From positions 1-21,376 of the forward strand of contig DASZDG010000129.1 of NCBI GenBank assembly GCA_035942255.1: DNA of 21,376 bases, written 5' to 3'. The notes beneath the pieces were generated by a model, which was given only the letters and a program-made list of their open reading frames with translations, made no database searches and was not told the origin of the DNA. The position numbers were made by a program, and so were the translations under genes. The number at the start of each line of letters is the position of its first letter. Positions within the stretch are counted from its first letter, which is position 1. This DNA comes from JALZEG01 sp035942255. Lineage in GTDB: Bacteria; Actinomycetota; CADDZG01; WHSQ01. Positions 1-6,199 of this stretch are shown one piece after another.

Positions 1-32
1 GTGCGGGGGCCCGCCGAAGCAGGCCCCCGCAC
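1..32. terminator. Terminator hairpin downstream of the DUF4331 gene
   Basis: The first 32 bases form a perfect inverted repeat: GTGCGGGGGCC at 1-11 pairs with GGCCCCCGCAC at 22-32, leaving a 10-nt loop. It lies 9 nt beyond the stop codon of the minus-strand DUF4331 gene, where an intrinsic terminator is expected. No U-run is visible inside the window, which is common for terminators in GC-rich actinobacteria. Being symmetrical, it could also stop transcription entering from the left. Confidence 0.8.
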
Positions 33-41
33 GACGAACGG

Positions 42-1454
42 TCAGTCCTGGTGCGGCGAGGTGGACGAGCCACGCTCGGGCAGCGCCACGTACGGGAACG
101 TGGACGAGAAGCCCACGTCGTCCTGGCGGACGCCGTCCATGAGGTCGTTGGGATTGCCGATCAGCTCTCCCTCCACGACCTGCAGCGCGATGTCGAGCAC
201 GTCGTCGGCGAGGCGGCGGCCGTTCGGGAAGCCGGCGGTGTCTCCGCCGATTACGCCGAGGTTGGAGTAGGAATCGCAGCTCCCGGGCTCGCACGGCGGC
301 GTCGTGAGGTTGAGCCTCAGCATCTCCGCAGGCTCGACTCCGTCGGGCTGGTTGAGGCCCTCGATGCCGGTCAGGAAGACGGCGATCAGGTCGTCACGCT
401 GGATCCCCGGCTTGTCCCCGTTCGAGTCGGGGGCCTCGATGCCGTACACCGCCTCGATCAGGCGGGGCAGCTCGGGATCGTCCACCGCGGCGAGGAACTG
501 CTCGTCCTTCGCCGGCTTCGAGCCGTTGAAATAGTCCTTCAGCGACACCGGCACCACGACCTCGTTGACGAGCGGCATCCCGAGCCGCGACACCTGCACC
601 CACTTGCCGGCGAACCTCTGGCCGCCCGCGGAGTCCTGGATGCGCGTGCTGCGTCTCGACGCCGTCGCCCACACGCCGATGACCGGGTTGCCGGACACGT
701 CGCCCGCCGCGGCGAGCTCGGTCTTCGGGACCTCGAGCACCATCGTGTTCGTGTTGAAGCCCGCAAGCGTGTCGTCGCCTACCTCGCCGAAGTCGCCTCC
801 GTAGAGGAGGTCGAACACGCGCAGGTCGAGGAAGAACGGGTCGTTGGCCTGGCCGGCGAACGCCTTGCCGCCCGCTCCGGCGGCGACGATCGCCTCGTCG
901 CGCAGTGCCGCGTAGTCGGGGATCGACGCGGCGCCGACGTCGCTAGGCGCGACCGGCGCGTCGTCCACGAGCATCACGTCGTTGCGGCCCGGCCGGACCT
1001 TCACCAGGTCGTACGTCTGGTGGAAGTTGAGGTCCGCGTCGTCCAGGGACGTCACGGGGCCGGTGTTGTAGAGGAACGTGTTCGGGTTCCGGTAGTGGTC
1101 GGTGAACTTCCACCGGTAGACGATCTCGGGGGCCGCGTCGCCGTCGTTCGAGACGTTGACGTCGTAACGAACCCCCTCGGCGAACGAGTAGAAGTTCGGG
1201 CCGCCCGCGGGCTCCTCGAACGGGATCCAGTTGCTCACGAACGTGACCGCGCTCGGGTTCGCGGGGCTCGTGAACGCGTAGAGGTCGGTGTTGTCGACCT
1301 GTGGGTCGGCGGACGTGAGCGGTGCCTCGCGGTGGCTGGACGCGCGCGTGACATCGGGCGCGAACGTCGTGAGGCCGAGGCCCAGCGCCGCTACTGCGGC
1401 AACGGCCGCAAGGGCCGTCCTCTTCGGCAAGCGTGCTGCGGTGGAACGTTCCAT
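42..1454 (-). CDS. Secreted DUF4331 family protein
   Basis: A 470-residue protein with a signal peptide (basic start, then an Ala/Leu-rich core at about residues 14-32) and, at its end, the ASSHREAP segment that typically opens DUF4331 domains. The rest is DUF4331-like throughout, with LTSADPQVDNTDLYAFTSP, a VYRWKF strand, and LNLTTPPCEP near the C-terminus. The family is widespread in actinobacteria and proteobacteria. Its biochemical role is unknown, so none is assigned; the protein is probably exported. The ATG at 1454 has an upstream AGGAGG at good spacing, which supports this start. The gene is monocistronic, ends at the hairpin at 1-32, and is separated by 135 nt from the HTH/nucleotidyltransferase unit that reads towards it. 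I see no promoter in that gap. Confidence 0.9.
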   Translation of the reverse strand: MERSTAARLPKRTALAAVAAVAALGLGLTTFAPDVTRASSHREAPLTSADPQVDNTDLYAFTSPANPSAVTFVSNWIPFEEPAGGPNFYSFAEGVRYDVNVSNDGDAAPEIVYRWKFTDHYRNPNTFLYNTGPVTSLDDADLNFHQTYDLVKVRPGRNDVMLVDDAPVAPSDVGAASIPDYAALRDEAIVAAGAGGKAFAGQANDPFFLDLRVFDLLYGGDFGEVGDDTLAGFNTNTMVLEVPKTELAAAGDVSGNPVIGVWATASRRSTRIQDSAGGQRFAGKWVQVSRLGMPLVNEVVVPVSLKDYFNGSKPAKDEQFLAAVDDPELPRLIEAVYGIEAPDSNGDKPGIQRDDLIAVFLTGIEGLNQPDGVEPAEMLRLNLTTPPCEPGSCDSYSNLGVIGGDTAGFPNGRRLADDVLDIALQVVEGELIGNPNDLMDGVRQDDVGFSSTFPYVALPERGSSTSPHQD

Positions 1455-1579
1455 CGGCGCCTCCTCGTCGCGCTGTCGCCCACTACGGACGACGTGGTTG
1501 CGCGTCGTTCGGGAGCCGCGGGGGCCGCGGATTGCGAGGGGGGCCGGATGCGGGAGATTGTGCGGACGAAGCGGGACAA

Positions 1580-1601
1580 CCGCCGCGTTCTACCGCGGCG
1601 G
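1580..1601 (-). terminator. Hairpin over the nucleotidyltransferase stop codon
   Basis: CCGCCGCG at 1580-1587 and CGCGGCGG at 1594-1601 are perfect complements separated by a 6-nt loop. The loop contains part of the TAG stop codon (minus strand, 1590-1592) of the nucleotidyltransferase gene. This is a plausible factor-dependent or U-less terminator for the HTH/nucleotidyltransferase unit before the DUF4331 gene. The remaining gap to 1454 shows no other clear element. Confidence 0.5.
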
Positions 1602-2084
1602 CTCGTCGCGCAGGTCGAGCAGGCGGCGCAGGGTGGGGAGCTGCTCGCGGTCGCGCTGCCGATCCGCTGCTTCCTTCGAGCGGATGACGTCCTCAAGCGA
1701 CGCGACGCGAAACACGACGTCGTCGACGCGGAGCTCGACTGCATCGCGCGCGACGTCTTCGTAGCCTCCGGTGCCGTCGGGCTCGAATACCAGGTCGAGT
1801 CGCCCCGCCGCAGTGCCGAGGATCCAGGTCTTGTCGCTCGACAGCAGGTCCTCGTCCCACGCTCGTTCGACGTGCTCTCCGCGCCGGGGGTCGTATTCCT
1901 TCGCTTCGAGCGCACGCAGCGCGTCCGCGAGCCGCTTCAGGTTCTCGCGCTGCGGGCTCGGGCAGACGTCGACGTCTTCCGTACGAAGGGGGGAACCGTG
2001 GAAGGTCGCCGCGAGCGCGCCGATGACGACGTAGTCGACCCCGTGCTCGGTCAAGGTCCGGAGGATCCGCTCGGCCGCGACCAC
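1590..2084 (-). CDS. Nucleotidyltransferase of the MNT/AbiEii/DUF6036 type (possible toxin)
   Basis: The 164-residue protein carries the minimal nucleotidyltransferase signature near its N-terminus: VVIGALAATFHGSPLRTEDVD, i.e. hydrophobic-G, then GS, then the D-x-D metal-binding pair. The C-terminal region VASLEDVIRSKEAADRQRD matches the conserved 'ledli-x-sK-x-a-x-R-x-k-D' tail of DUF6036/AbiEii-like proteins. Such enzymes transfer nucleotides to RNA or protein targets, and many are toxins. The start is set at GTG 2084, 1 nt after the TGA (2088-2086) of the HTH gene. The frame remains open further upstream but that part overlaps the HTH gene and looks non-native. Tight coupling to the HTH gene suggests joint function. 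Toxicity is inferred; a housekeeping role is possible. Confidence 0.75.
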   Translation of the reverse strand: MVAAERILRTLTEHGVDYVVIGALAATFHGSPLRTEDVDVCPSPQRENLKRLADALRALEAKEYDPRRGEHVERAWDEDLLSSDKTWILGTAAGRLDLVFEPDGTGGYEDVARDAVELRVDDVVFRVASLEDVIRSKEAADRQRDREQLPTLRRLLDLRDEPPR

Positions 2085-2085
2085 G

Positions 2086-2412
2086 TCAGGTTCGCGCTCC
2101 TGGGGGCCTCGCGCGGGCGGCCCATCTCTCGGTCTCGAGCATCGCCTCGTTGCGGCGCAGGCGCTCCTCGGGCGAGAGCTTCGCCCACTCGCGCAGGAGA
2201 GCCTCCTCGCCCGCGTCGGCGTCTTCGATCGAGACGTCCAACCGCAGCCCGCAGGCGGCGACGGCACGTGCCACGCTCTCCAGCGTCGGCGCTTGCGCGC
2301 CTCGTTCCCACCTCGCGACCACGGGCTGCTTCGTGCCGAGCCGCCGCGCCAGCTCGGCCTGCGATATCCCGGCCCGCCGCCGGGCTCTCCTGATCACCTC
2401 GGCCCCCGTCAT
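2086..2412 (-). CDS. XRE-family helix-turn-helix protein (possible antitoxin/autorepressor)
   Basis: A 108-residue protein with an N-terminal Cro/cI-type HTH: VIRRARRRAGISQAELARRL followed by the recognition helix region GTKQPVVARWERG. The C-terminal helical part contains LSPEERLRRNEAMLE, a segment common in HTH proteins that precede nucleotidyltransferases. The ATG at 2412 is preferred over the upstream in-frame start at 2487 because a perfect TATAAT sits exactly 7 nt before it and no Shine-Dalgarno is present, implying a leaderless mRNA. The extension would also be encoded across the operator-like palindrome. It probably binds the palindrome at 2422-2439 and represses its own operon. Confidence 0.85.
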   Translation of the reverse strand: MTGAEVIRRARRRAGISQAELARRLGTKQPVVARWERGAQAPTLESVARAVAACGLRLDVSIEDADAGEEALLREWAKLSPEERLRRNEAMLETERWAARARPPGART

Positions 2413-2421
2413 CCGCGGGAT

Positions 2422-2439
2422 TATAACCGATCGGTTATA
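2422..2439. promoter_or_regulatory. Perfect 18-bp palindrome, operator/promoter of the HTH-nucleotidyltransferase unit
   Basis: TATAACCGATCGGTTATA is identical to its reverse complement. On the minus strand its end runs into TATAAT (2425-2420), a consensus -10 box whose last base is 7 nt before the HTH start codon at 2412. On the plus strand it lies 32 nt before the GTG at 2471. Its AT-rich ends stand out in a very GC-rich region. A palindrome overlapping the -10 box is the classical place for an autorepressor such as the adjacent XRE protein. Confidence 0.8.
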
Positions 2440-2470
2440 GGAGGGCCCGGTTTCGCCGCCGTCCCACAGG

Positions 2471-2686
2471 GTGAAGACTCCCCCCATGGCCTCAGACGAC
2501 CGGCAGCGCGAGCTCGAGCGGATCTTCGACGACCTCGCCTACGAGCTCACCGGCGCCCGCACCGCGGGTCTCGCTCAGCCCGACGAGCTGCGGGCCGCCC
2601 TGCGGCGTGCCCGCGACCTGCTCGCGGACGCGGACGGCCTCGCCGCGTCCGTCGGCGCGGAACGGAGCAGGGGCGGCGAGGTCTAG
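2471..2686 (+). CDS. Small unknown protein, charged and helical
   Basis: I do not recognise this 71-residue product (66 residues if translation starts at ATG 2486). It has high GC at third positions and a plausible amphipathic helical composition, with repeated Leu/Ala/Arg/Glu such as RELERIFDDLAYELTG and LRAALRRARDLLADADG. No signal peptide, cysteine or membrane segment is seen. It diverges from the HTH gene across the palindrome region, so both might share regulation. Its TAG stop at 2684-2686 directly abuts the stop of the convergent DsrE gene at 2687. The start is undecided: neither GTG 2471 nor ATG 2486 has a strong Shine-Dalgarno. Confidence 0.6.
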   Translation: MKTPPMASDDRQRELERIFDDLAYELTGARTAGLAQPDELRAALRRARDLLADADGLAASVGAERSRGGEV

Positions 2687-3049
2687 CTAATACGTGACGG
2701 TGCGGTCGTGCTCGGTGATCAGCCGCACGAGGTCGTGTGGCGTCGCCCACTGCGCGGGCTTGCCGTCGATGTCCGCGTCCGTCACGCCCCGGGCCGCCGA
2801 GGACATCTTCGAGAGGTAGAGCCGGCCACCACCCGCGACGATCCCGTCGAAGTGCTCGCGCACGCTTCCCGTGCCGACGCCCTTCATCGAGTCGAGAAGC
2901 GGGTCGCGGATCACCTGCACCGCGTCGGCCGCGAGGAACACGGACACGGAGTGCCCGTCCTCGAGCGCGGTCCTTGCGACGAGCAAACCCAGCGCGACCT
3001 TCGACGGGTGCTCGGGGCCGGTGGTGATGTGGACGAGGATCGATGCCAA
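2687..3049 (-). CDS. DsrE-family protein
   Basis: A 120-residue single-domain protein with the DsrE/DsrF-like pattern: MASILVHITTGPEHPSKVALGLLVARTA at the start (a beta strand and phosphate-loop-like turn), SVSVFLAADAVQ in the middle, and a C-terminal helix with HDLVRLITEH. The family includes sulfur-relay proteins (TusD-like, DsrE) and many stand-alone members of unknown role. This copy has no cysteine, so it cannot be a persulfide carrier by the usual route. The start is TTG at 3049: an exact AGGAGG at 3063-3058 with 8-nt spacing decides it. It is in the same direction as the DUF2277 gene upstream but separated by a hairpin at 3100-3116. Confidence 0.8.
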   Translation of the reverse strand: MASILVHITTGPEHPSKVALGLLVARTALEDGHSVSVFLAADAVQVIRDPLLDSMKGVGTGSVREHFDGIVAGGGRLYLSKMSSAARGVTDADIDGKPAQWATPHDLVRLITEHDRTVTY

Positions 3050-3099
3050 GGCTCAGACCTCCTGCCGGTTGGGGGCGTCGAGCCTCCCACTCACGGCAG

Positions 3100-3116
3100 C
3101 GCCGCGCAACGCGGCG
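3100..3116 (-). terminator. Small hairpin after the DUF2277 stop
   Basis: CGCCGCG at 3100-3106 and CGCGGCG at 3110-3116 form a perfect 7-bp stem with a 3-nt loop, 3 nt beyond the stop codon of the minus-strand DUF2277 gene. It probably ends the alkA-DUF2277 transcript or reduces readthrough into the DsrE gene. There is no U-run. Confidence 0.45.
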
Positions 3117-3119
3117 GTC

Positions 3120-3329
3120 TTAGCCCGCGCGCCGGGCAGGCGTGACGAGGTCGTCGAGCAGGTCGCGAGCCGCTTCCGCGACGTCGCGCACGGCCTTGTC
3201 GAAGACCTCGCGGTTAGCCCGCGACGGCTGGCGATAGCCGCTGATCTTGCGGACGAACTGTAGGGCCGCGGCCTCGATCTCCTCTGGTGTCGGATCCTCG
3301 CCCCGAAGGGTCTTGATGCTTCTGCACAT
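3120..3329 (-). CDS. DUF2277 domain protein
   Basis: A 69-residue protein that matches DUF2277 along its whole length: MCRSIKTLRGEDPTPEEIEA, AALQFVRKISGYRQPSRAN, then a C-terminal amphipathic helix ending LLDDL. The family is short, bacterial, and of unknown function. The start is placed at ATG 3329 because family members begin MCR; a GTG two codons upstream (3335) is possible. The gene begins only 9 nt after the stop of the Ada/AlkA gene on the same strand, so the two are probably co-transcribed. A link to DNA repair is suggested only by this adjacency. Confidence 0.85.
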   Translation of the reverse strand: MCRSIKTLRGEDPTPEEIEAAALQFVRKISGYRQPSRANREVFDKAVRDVAEAARDLLDDLVTPARRAG

Positions 3330-3338
3330 GACCACAGC

Positions 3339-4772
3339 CTAGAGGCTTCCCCACAGGTAGAGGACGGCGTAGGAGCGCCAGGGGCGCCACCGCTCGGCGT
3401 GGCGCTCGAGGTCGCGGGGGCGATCCGGGAGCCCGAGCCGCGCCGCCCCCTTGCGCACCCCGAGGTCGCCTGCGAGGAACACGTCGGGATCCCCCAGCCC
3501 CCTCAGCGCGACGTACGACGCGGTCCACGGGCCGATCCCCGGAAGGGCCTGCAGCGCGGCCGTCACCTCGTCGCGGGCCGCGCCCCGGTCGAGGACGAGC
3601 GCGCCGTCGGCCACCGCCGCCGCGAGGCCGCGCAGCGCGCGCCGCCGCGCGTCGGGCATCCCGACCTCCGCGAGGTCGGCGTCGGCGAGAGCGTCCGGCG
3701 CCGGGAACAGGTGCGTGACCGCGCCCGACGGTGCCGTCAGCGGCTTTCCCCGCGCGGCCACGAGCCGGCTCGCGAGCGTGCGTGCGCCGGCGACGGAGAC
3801 CTGCTGGCCGAGGACCGCGCGTACTGCGATCTCGAACGGGTCGGACGACCCCGGGATGCGCCTTCCCGCAGCGCGCGCGACCAGCGGCGCGAGCGCGGGG
3901 TCGCGCCCGAGGCTCTCGGCGACCGCTGTCGGGTCGGCGTCCAGGTCGAGCATCGTCCGGCACCGCTCGACCGCGGCCCCCAGGTCGCGCAGGTCGTCGA
4001 GGCGCAGCGTGCACGCGACGTGTCCGGGCGCGGGCGACAGCGTCACGAGGGCCGCGCCGTGGGGGAGCGCCATGCTGCGGGTGTACGAGGGCGCGTCGTA
4101 GTCCTCGATCCCCGCGATGCAGCGCGCGCCGGCGAACGCCAGCACGTCGTCGTCGAAGGGTTCCCGGTAGGGGAGCCGCAGCGTGATCCCCGCGGGGACG
4201 GTCTCTGCGCGGCGGCTCAGCCTCCGCAGCTCGGTGGGCGTGCGCGCGAACACCGCGCCCATGGTGTCGTTGAACGCACGGATGCTCGAGAACCCCGCGG
4301 CGAACGCGACGTCGGAGAACGGCAGCGCCGTCGACTCGACCAGCACGCGCGCGGTCTGCGCACGCTGCGCACGCGCGATCGCCTGCGGGCCGGCCCCCAG
4401 CTCCGCGACCAGCTGCCGGTGTACGTGCCGCTCGCTGTAGCCGAGTCGGCCGGCGAGGCCGCCGACGCCCTCACGGTCCACGACGCCGTCGGCGATCAGC
4501 CTCATCGCGCGGCCCACGAGGTCGGCGCGCAGGTTCCACTCGGGCGACCCGGGGGCCGCGTCGGGGCGGCACCGCTTGCACGCGCGGAAACCCGCCTCGT
4601 GCGCCGCCGCGGCCGTCCGGAAGAACCGCACGTTGGCCGGTTTGGGCGTCACCGCGGGGCAGCTCGGGCGGCAGTAGATGCCGGTCGTCGTCACGGCCGT
4701 GATGAACCATCCGTCGAAGCGCGCGTCCTTGCTGGAGACGGCGCCGTAGCAGCGGTCGAAGTCGAGCTCCAC
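3339..4772 (-). CDS. alkA: Ada-type regulatory domain fused to AlkA 3-methyladenine DNA glycosylase
   Basis: A 477-residue three-part protein. Residues about 1-75 form an Ada zinc module with four cysteines, C34, C38, C65 and C68 (GIYCRPSCPA and RACKRCRPD). Residues about 80-180 are an AraC-type HTH (LAGRLGYSERHVHRQL and SDVAFAAGFSSIRAFND). The rest is an AlkA glycosylase: N-terminal AlkA fold, then a helix-hairpin-helix LPGIGPWTASYVALRG and the catalytic aspartate in VFLAGDLGVRKG (about D436). It should sense methylphosphotriesters in DNA via its zinc cysteine and excise alkylated bases. The Ada O6-methylguanine transferase domain is absent, as is typical for this actinobacterial fusion. GTG 4772 is chosen because family members start MELDFDRCY and GAGG is 8 nt upstream; GTG 4778 is an alternative. 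Confidence 0.92.
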   Translation of the reverse strand: MELDFDRCYGAVSSKDARFDGWFITAVTTTGIYCRPSCPAVTPKPANVRFFRTAAAAHEAGFRACKRCRPDAAPGSPEWNLRADLVGRAMRLIADGVVDREGVGGLAGRLGYSERHVHRQLVAELGAGPQAIARAQRAQTARVLVESTALPFSDVAFAAGFSSIRAFNDTMGAVFARTPTELRRLSRRAETVPAGITLRLPYREPFDDDVLAFAGARCIAGIEDYDAPSYTRSMALPHGAALVTLSPAPGHVACTLRLDDLRDLGAAVERCRTMLDLDADPTAVAESLGRDPALAPLVARAAGRRIPGSSDPFEIAVRAVLGQQVSVAGARTLASRLVAARGKPLTAPSGAVTHLFPAPDALADADLAEVGMPDARRRALRGLAAAVADGALVLDRGAARDEVTAALQALPGIGPWTASYVALRGLGDPDVFLAGDLGVRKGAARLGLPDRPRDLERHAERWRPWRSYAVLYLWGSL

Positions 4773-4864
4773 GGCCACAGCCTCGCAGCACGGGGGCCGC
4801 CGCGCTGGCAGGGATCGGACGCCCACGCCGGGGCCAATCCCCTGGCCCGCCGTGGCCGGTCTTC

Positions 4865-4870
4865 TAGAAT
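4865..4870 (+). promoter_or_regulatory. -10 box (TAGAAT) of a leaderless PAS-GGDEF gene
   Basis: TAGAAT differs from TATAAT at one position and ends exactly 7 nt before the ATG at 4878. No Shine-Dalgarno lies between them, so transcription would start at or next to the start codon. No convincing -35 hexamer is seen at 16-18 bp upstream. Confidence 0.6.
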
Positions 4871-4877
4871 CTCCCTC

Positions 4878-5810
4878 ATGGGTGATCGAGGGAAGCCGTC
4901 GACCGACCGCGCCCCGAGCGAGATCGACTTCGGCGAGTTCGTCCAGAACCTGCCGATCGCGATCTTCGTCGTGGATGGGCAGGGCCGTCCCTGCTACGCG
5001 AATCCCGCCGCGATCGAGCTGCTCGGCCAGGGGGCCGACCCCGACGCTCCGGACCTCAGCAAGACCTACGGCGCGTACCTGGCGGGGACGAACCACGAGT
5101 ATCCGGAGGACGGGCTCCCCCTCATGCGCGCGCTGCGCGGCGAGTCGTGCGTCGTCGACGACATGGAGATCCACCGGCCGGAGGGCACGATCTCGCTCCA
5201 GGTGTGGGGGACCCCGGTGTACGACGCGGAGAAGGGGATCCAGTACGCGATCGCCGCGTTCACCGACATCACGAAGCGCAAGCGCGCGGAGCGGTCCCTC
5301 CGTGAGAAGGAGCAGCAGGCGCAGGAGCGGGCCCTGCGGGACGACCTCACCGGCCTCCACAACCGGCGCGGGCTCCTGCACGTCACGGACGCGCTGATGA
5401 AGCTCGCGGTCCGCTCGGAGCGCCCGCTCGCGCTCGTCTACATCGACCTCGACCACATGAAGGACATCAACGACTCGTACGGCCACGCCGAGGGCGACCG
5501 CGCGCTGGCCGACCTCGGCGCGATCCTCGAGGCGAACCTGCGCGAGAGCGACTTCATCGCCCGCATCGGGGGAGACGAGTTCTGCGTGCTCCTCACCGGC
5601 GGGAGCGACGACCAGGAGCGCATCGCCGTCGCCCGCATCGAGGACGCCGTCCGCACGCACAACGCGACGGCGGGCCGCCCGTACGAGCTCTCGCTCAGCA
5701 TCGGCGTCGGTCGCTTCGATCCCGCGGCCCCCTGCTCGATCGAGGAGCTGATCGGCGCCGCCGATGCCGCGATGTACCGGCACAAGGCCTCGAAGCGCGC
5801 CCCACGCTAG
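4878..5810 (+). CDS. PAS-GGDEF diguanylate cyclase
   Basis: A 310-residue soluble protein. Residues about 18-132 are a PAS sensor domain (FVQNLPIAIFVVDGQGRP through AIAAFTDITKRKRAE), followed by a short coiled linker and a GGDEF domain from about residue 153 (RDDLTGLHNRRGL). The active site GGDEF is intact at 231-235 (RIGGDEFCVLLTG). The inhibitory I-site RxxD (RESD, 222-225) sits five residues before it. It should therefore make cyclic di-GMP from two GTP, with product inhibition, in response to an unknown PAS input. There is no signal peptide or membrane segment, so it is cytoplasmic. The ATG at 4878 fits a leaderless promoter; the long open frame upstream is antisense to alkA and is not used. 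Confidence 0.93.
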   Translation: MGDRGKPSTDRAPSEIDFGEFVQNLPIAIFVVDGQGRPCYANPAAIELLGQGADPDAPDLSKTYGAYLAGTNHEYPEDGLPLMRALRGESCVVDDMEIHRPEGTISLQVWGTPVYDAEKGIQYAIAAFTDITKRKRAERSLREKEQQAQERALRDDLTGLHNRRGLLHVTDALMKLAVRSERPLALVYIDLDHMKDINDSYGHAEGDRALADLGAILEANLRESDFIARIGGDEFCVLLTGGSDDQERIAVARIEDAVRTHNATAGRPYELSLSIGVGRFDPAAPCSIEELIGAADAAMYRHKASKRAPR

Positions 5811-5839
5811 CCGCGCTTGCGCCGCAACTACAGCGGTAG

Positions 5840-5882
5840 TAGAACGGAGCTTGCACAGCTTTTCGATTCGCCGTTCTAGGAG
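5840..5882 (+). promoter_or_regulatory. Inverted repeat abutting the mini-ORF Shine-Dalgarno
   Basis: TAGAACGG at 5840-5847 is perfectly complementary to CCGTTCTA at 5871-5878, with a 23-nt loop. The right arm shares its last base with AGGAG (5878-5882), the ribosome site of the mini-ORF at 5891. A smaller hairpin ACTAC-AGCG-GTAGT lies just before it (5827-5840). This could be a DNA operator or an RNA structure affecting ribosome access. Confidence 0.45.
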
Positions 5883-5890
5883 CCGGACAA

Positions 5891-5929
5891 GTGGGGGACG
5901 ACACCTGGAAGTCGCAGCACGCCCGGTGA
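5891..5929 (+). CDS. 12-codon leader mini-ORF upstream of the LuxR-type HTH gene
   Basis: GTG 5891 has an AGGAG 8 nt upstream and encodes MGDDTWKSQHAR followed by TGA at 5927-5929. That stop overlaps the GTG start (5926) of the LuxR-type gene as GTGA. The HTH gene itself has no good Shine-Dalgarno, so it is probably translated by coupling to this mini-ORF. The peptide has no recognised function. It may instead be a relic of an N-terminal region lost by frameshift, but the arrangement recurs at 13278 and 15594. Confidence 0.5.
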   Translation: MGDDTWKSQHAR

Positions 5930-6138
5930 CGGGCACACGCGGATGGGATTCGCTGACTACGGCGGAGCTGAGGGTCGTGCGGCTCGTGATGGAGGGCCTG
6001 ACGAACCCGCAGATCGCGCAGCGGCTGTTCGTGTCGGCCCAGACCGTGAAGACGCACATGAAGAACGTCTTCCGGAAGCTCGGGGTCTCGAGCCGGGCCG
6101 AGCTCGCCGCCATAGCGGCCCGGCGCGGCCTTAGCTAG
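5926..6138 (+). CDS. Stand-alone LuxR/GerE-type HTH regulator
   Basis: A 70-residue protein that is essentially only a LuxR-type (GerE) DNA-binding domain: WDSLTTAELRVVRLVMEGLT, NPQIAQRLFVSAQTVKTHMK, NVFRKLGVSSRAELA. The TNPQIAQRLFVSAQTVKTH segment contains the usual recognition helix. No receiver or sensor domain precedes it. Small GerE-like single-domain regulators are known, so this can be a complete protein. GTG 5926 is chosen because it overlaps the mini-ORF stop; TTG 5851 is an in-frame alternative with poor spacing. It lies 115 nt downstream of the diguanylate cyclase gene on the same strand and may be in the same unit. Target genes are unknown. Confidence 0.8.
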   Translation: MTGTRGWDSLTTAELRVVRLVMEGLTNPQIAQRLFVSAQTVKTHMKNVFRKLGVSSRAELAAIAARRGLS

Positions 6139-6199
6139 GGGGCCGCAGGGGGCCGACCGGCGGAAGGAAGTCCGGGGGCGTACGGCGAACCTCCCCCGC

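Noticed and set aside
51..2393. 780-codon plus-strand open frame across DUF4331 and the nucleotidyltransferase
   Set aside because: It is antisense to two well-supported genes, rich in Arg/Val repeats with no domain, and arises from the high GC content.
4779..6113. N-terminal extension of the Ada-AlkA frame to 924 codons
   Set aside because: The extension is antisense to the PAS-GGDEF and LuxR genes and has no family similarity; the Ada domain starts naturally at 4772.
5926..6138. LuxR-type gene as a pseudogene fragment of a response regulator
   Set aside because: The HTH domain is complete, starts with an overlap to an SD-led mini-ORF, and single-domain GerE-like proteins exist; no receiver-domain remnant is visible upstream.
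6136..6156. Tandem AGGGGGCCG copies after the LuxR-type gene
   Set aside because: Two short G-rich copies in a GC-rich gap; too short to separate from chance, and no stem is formed.
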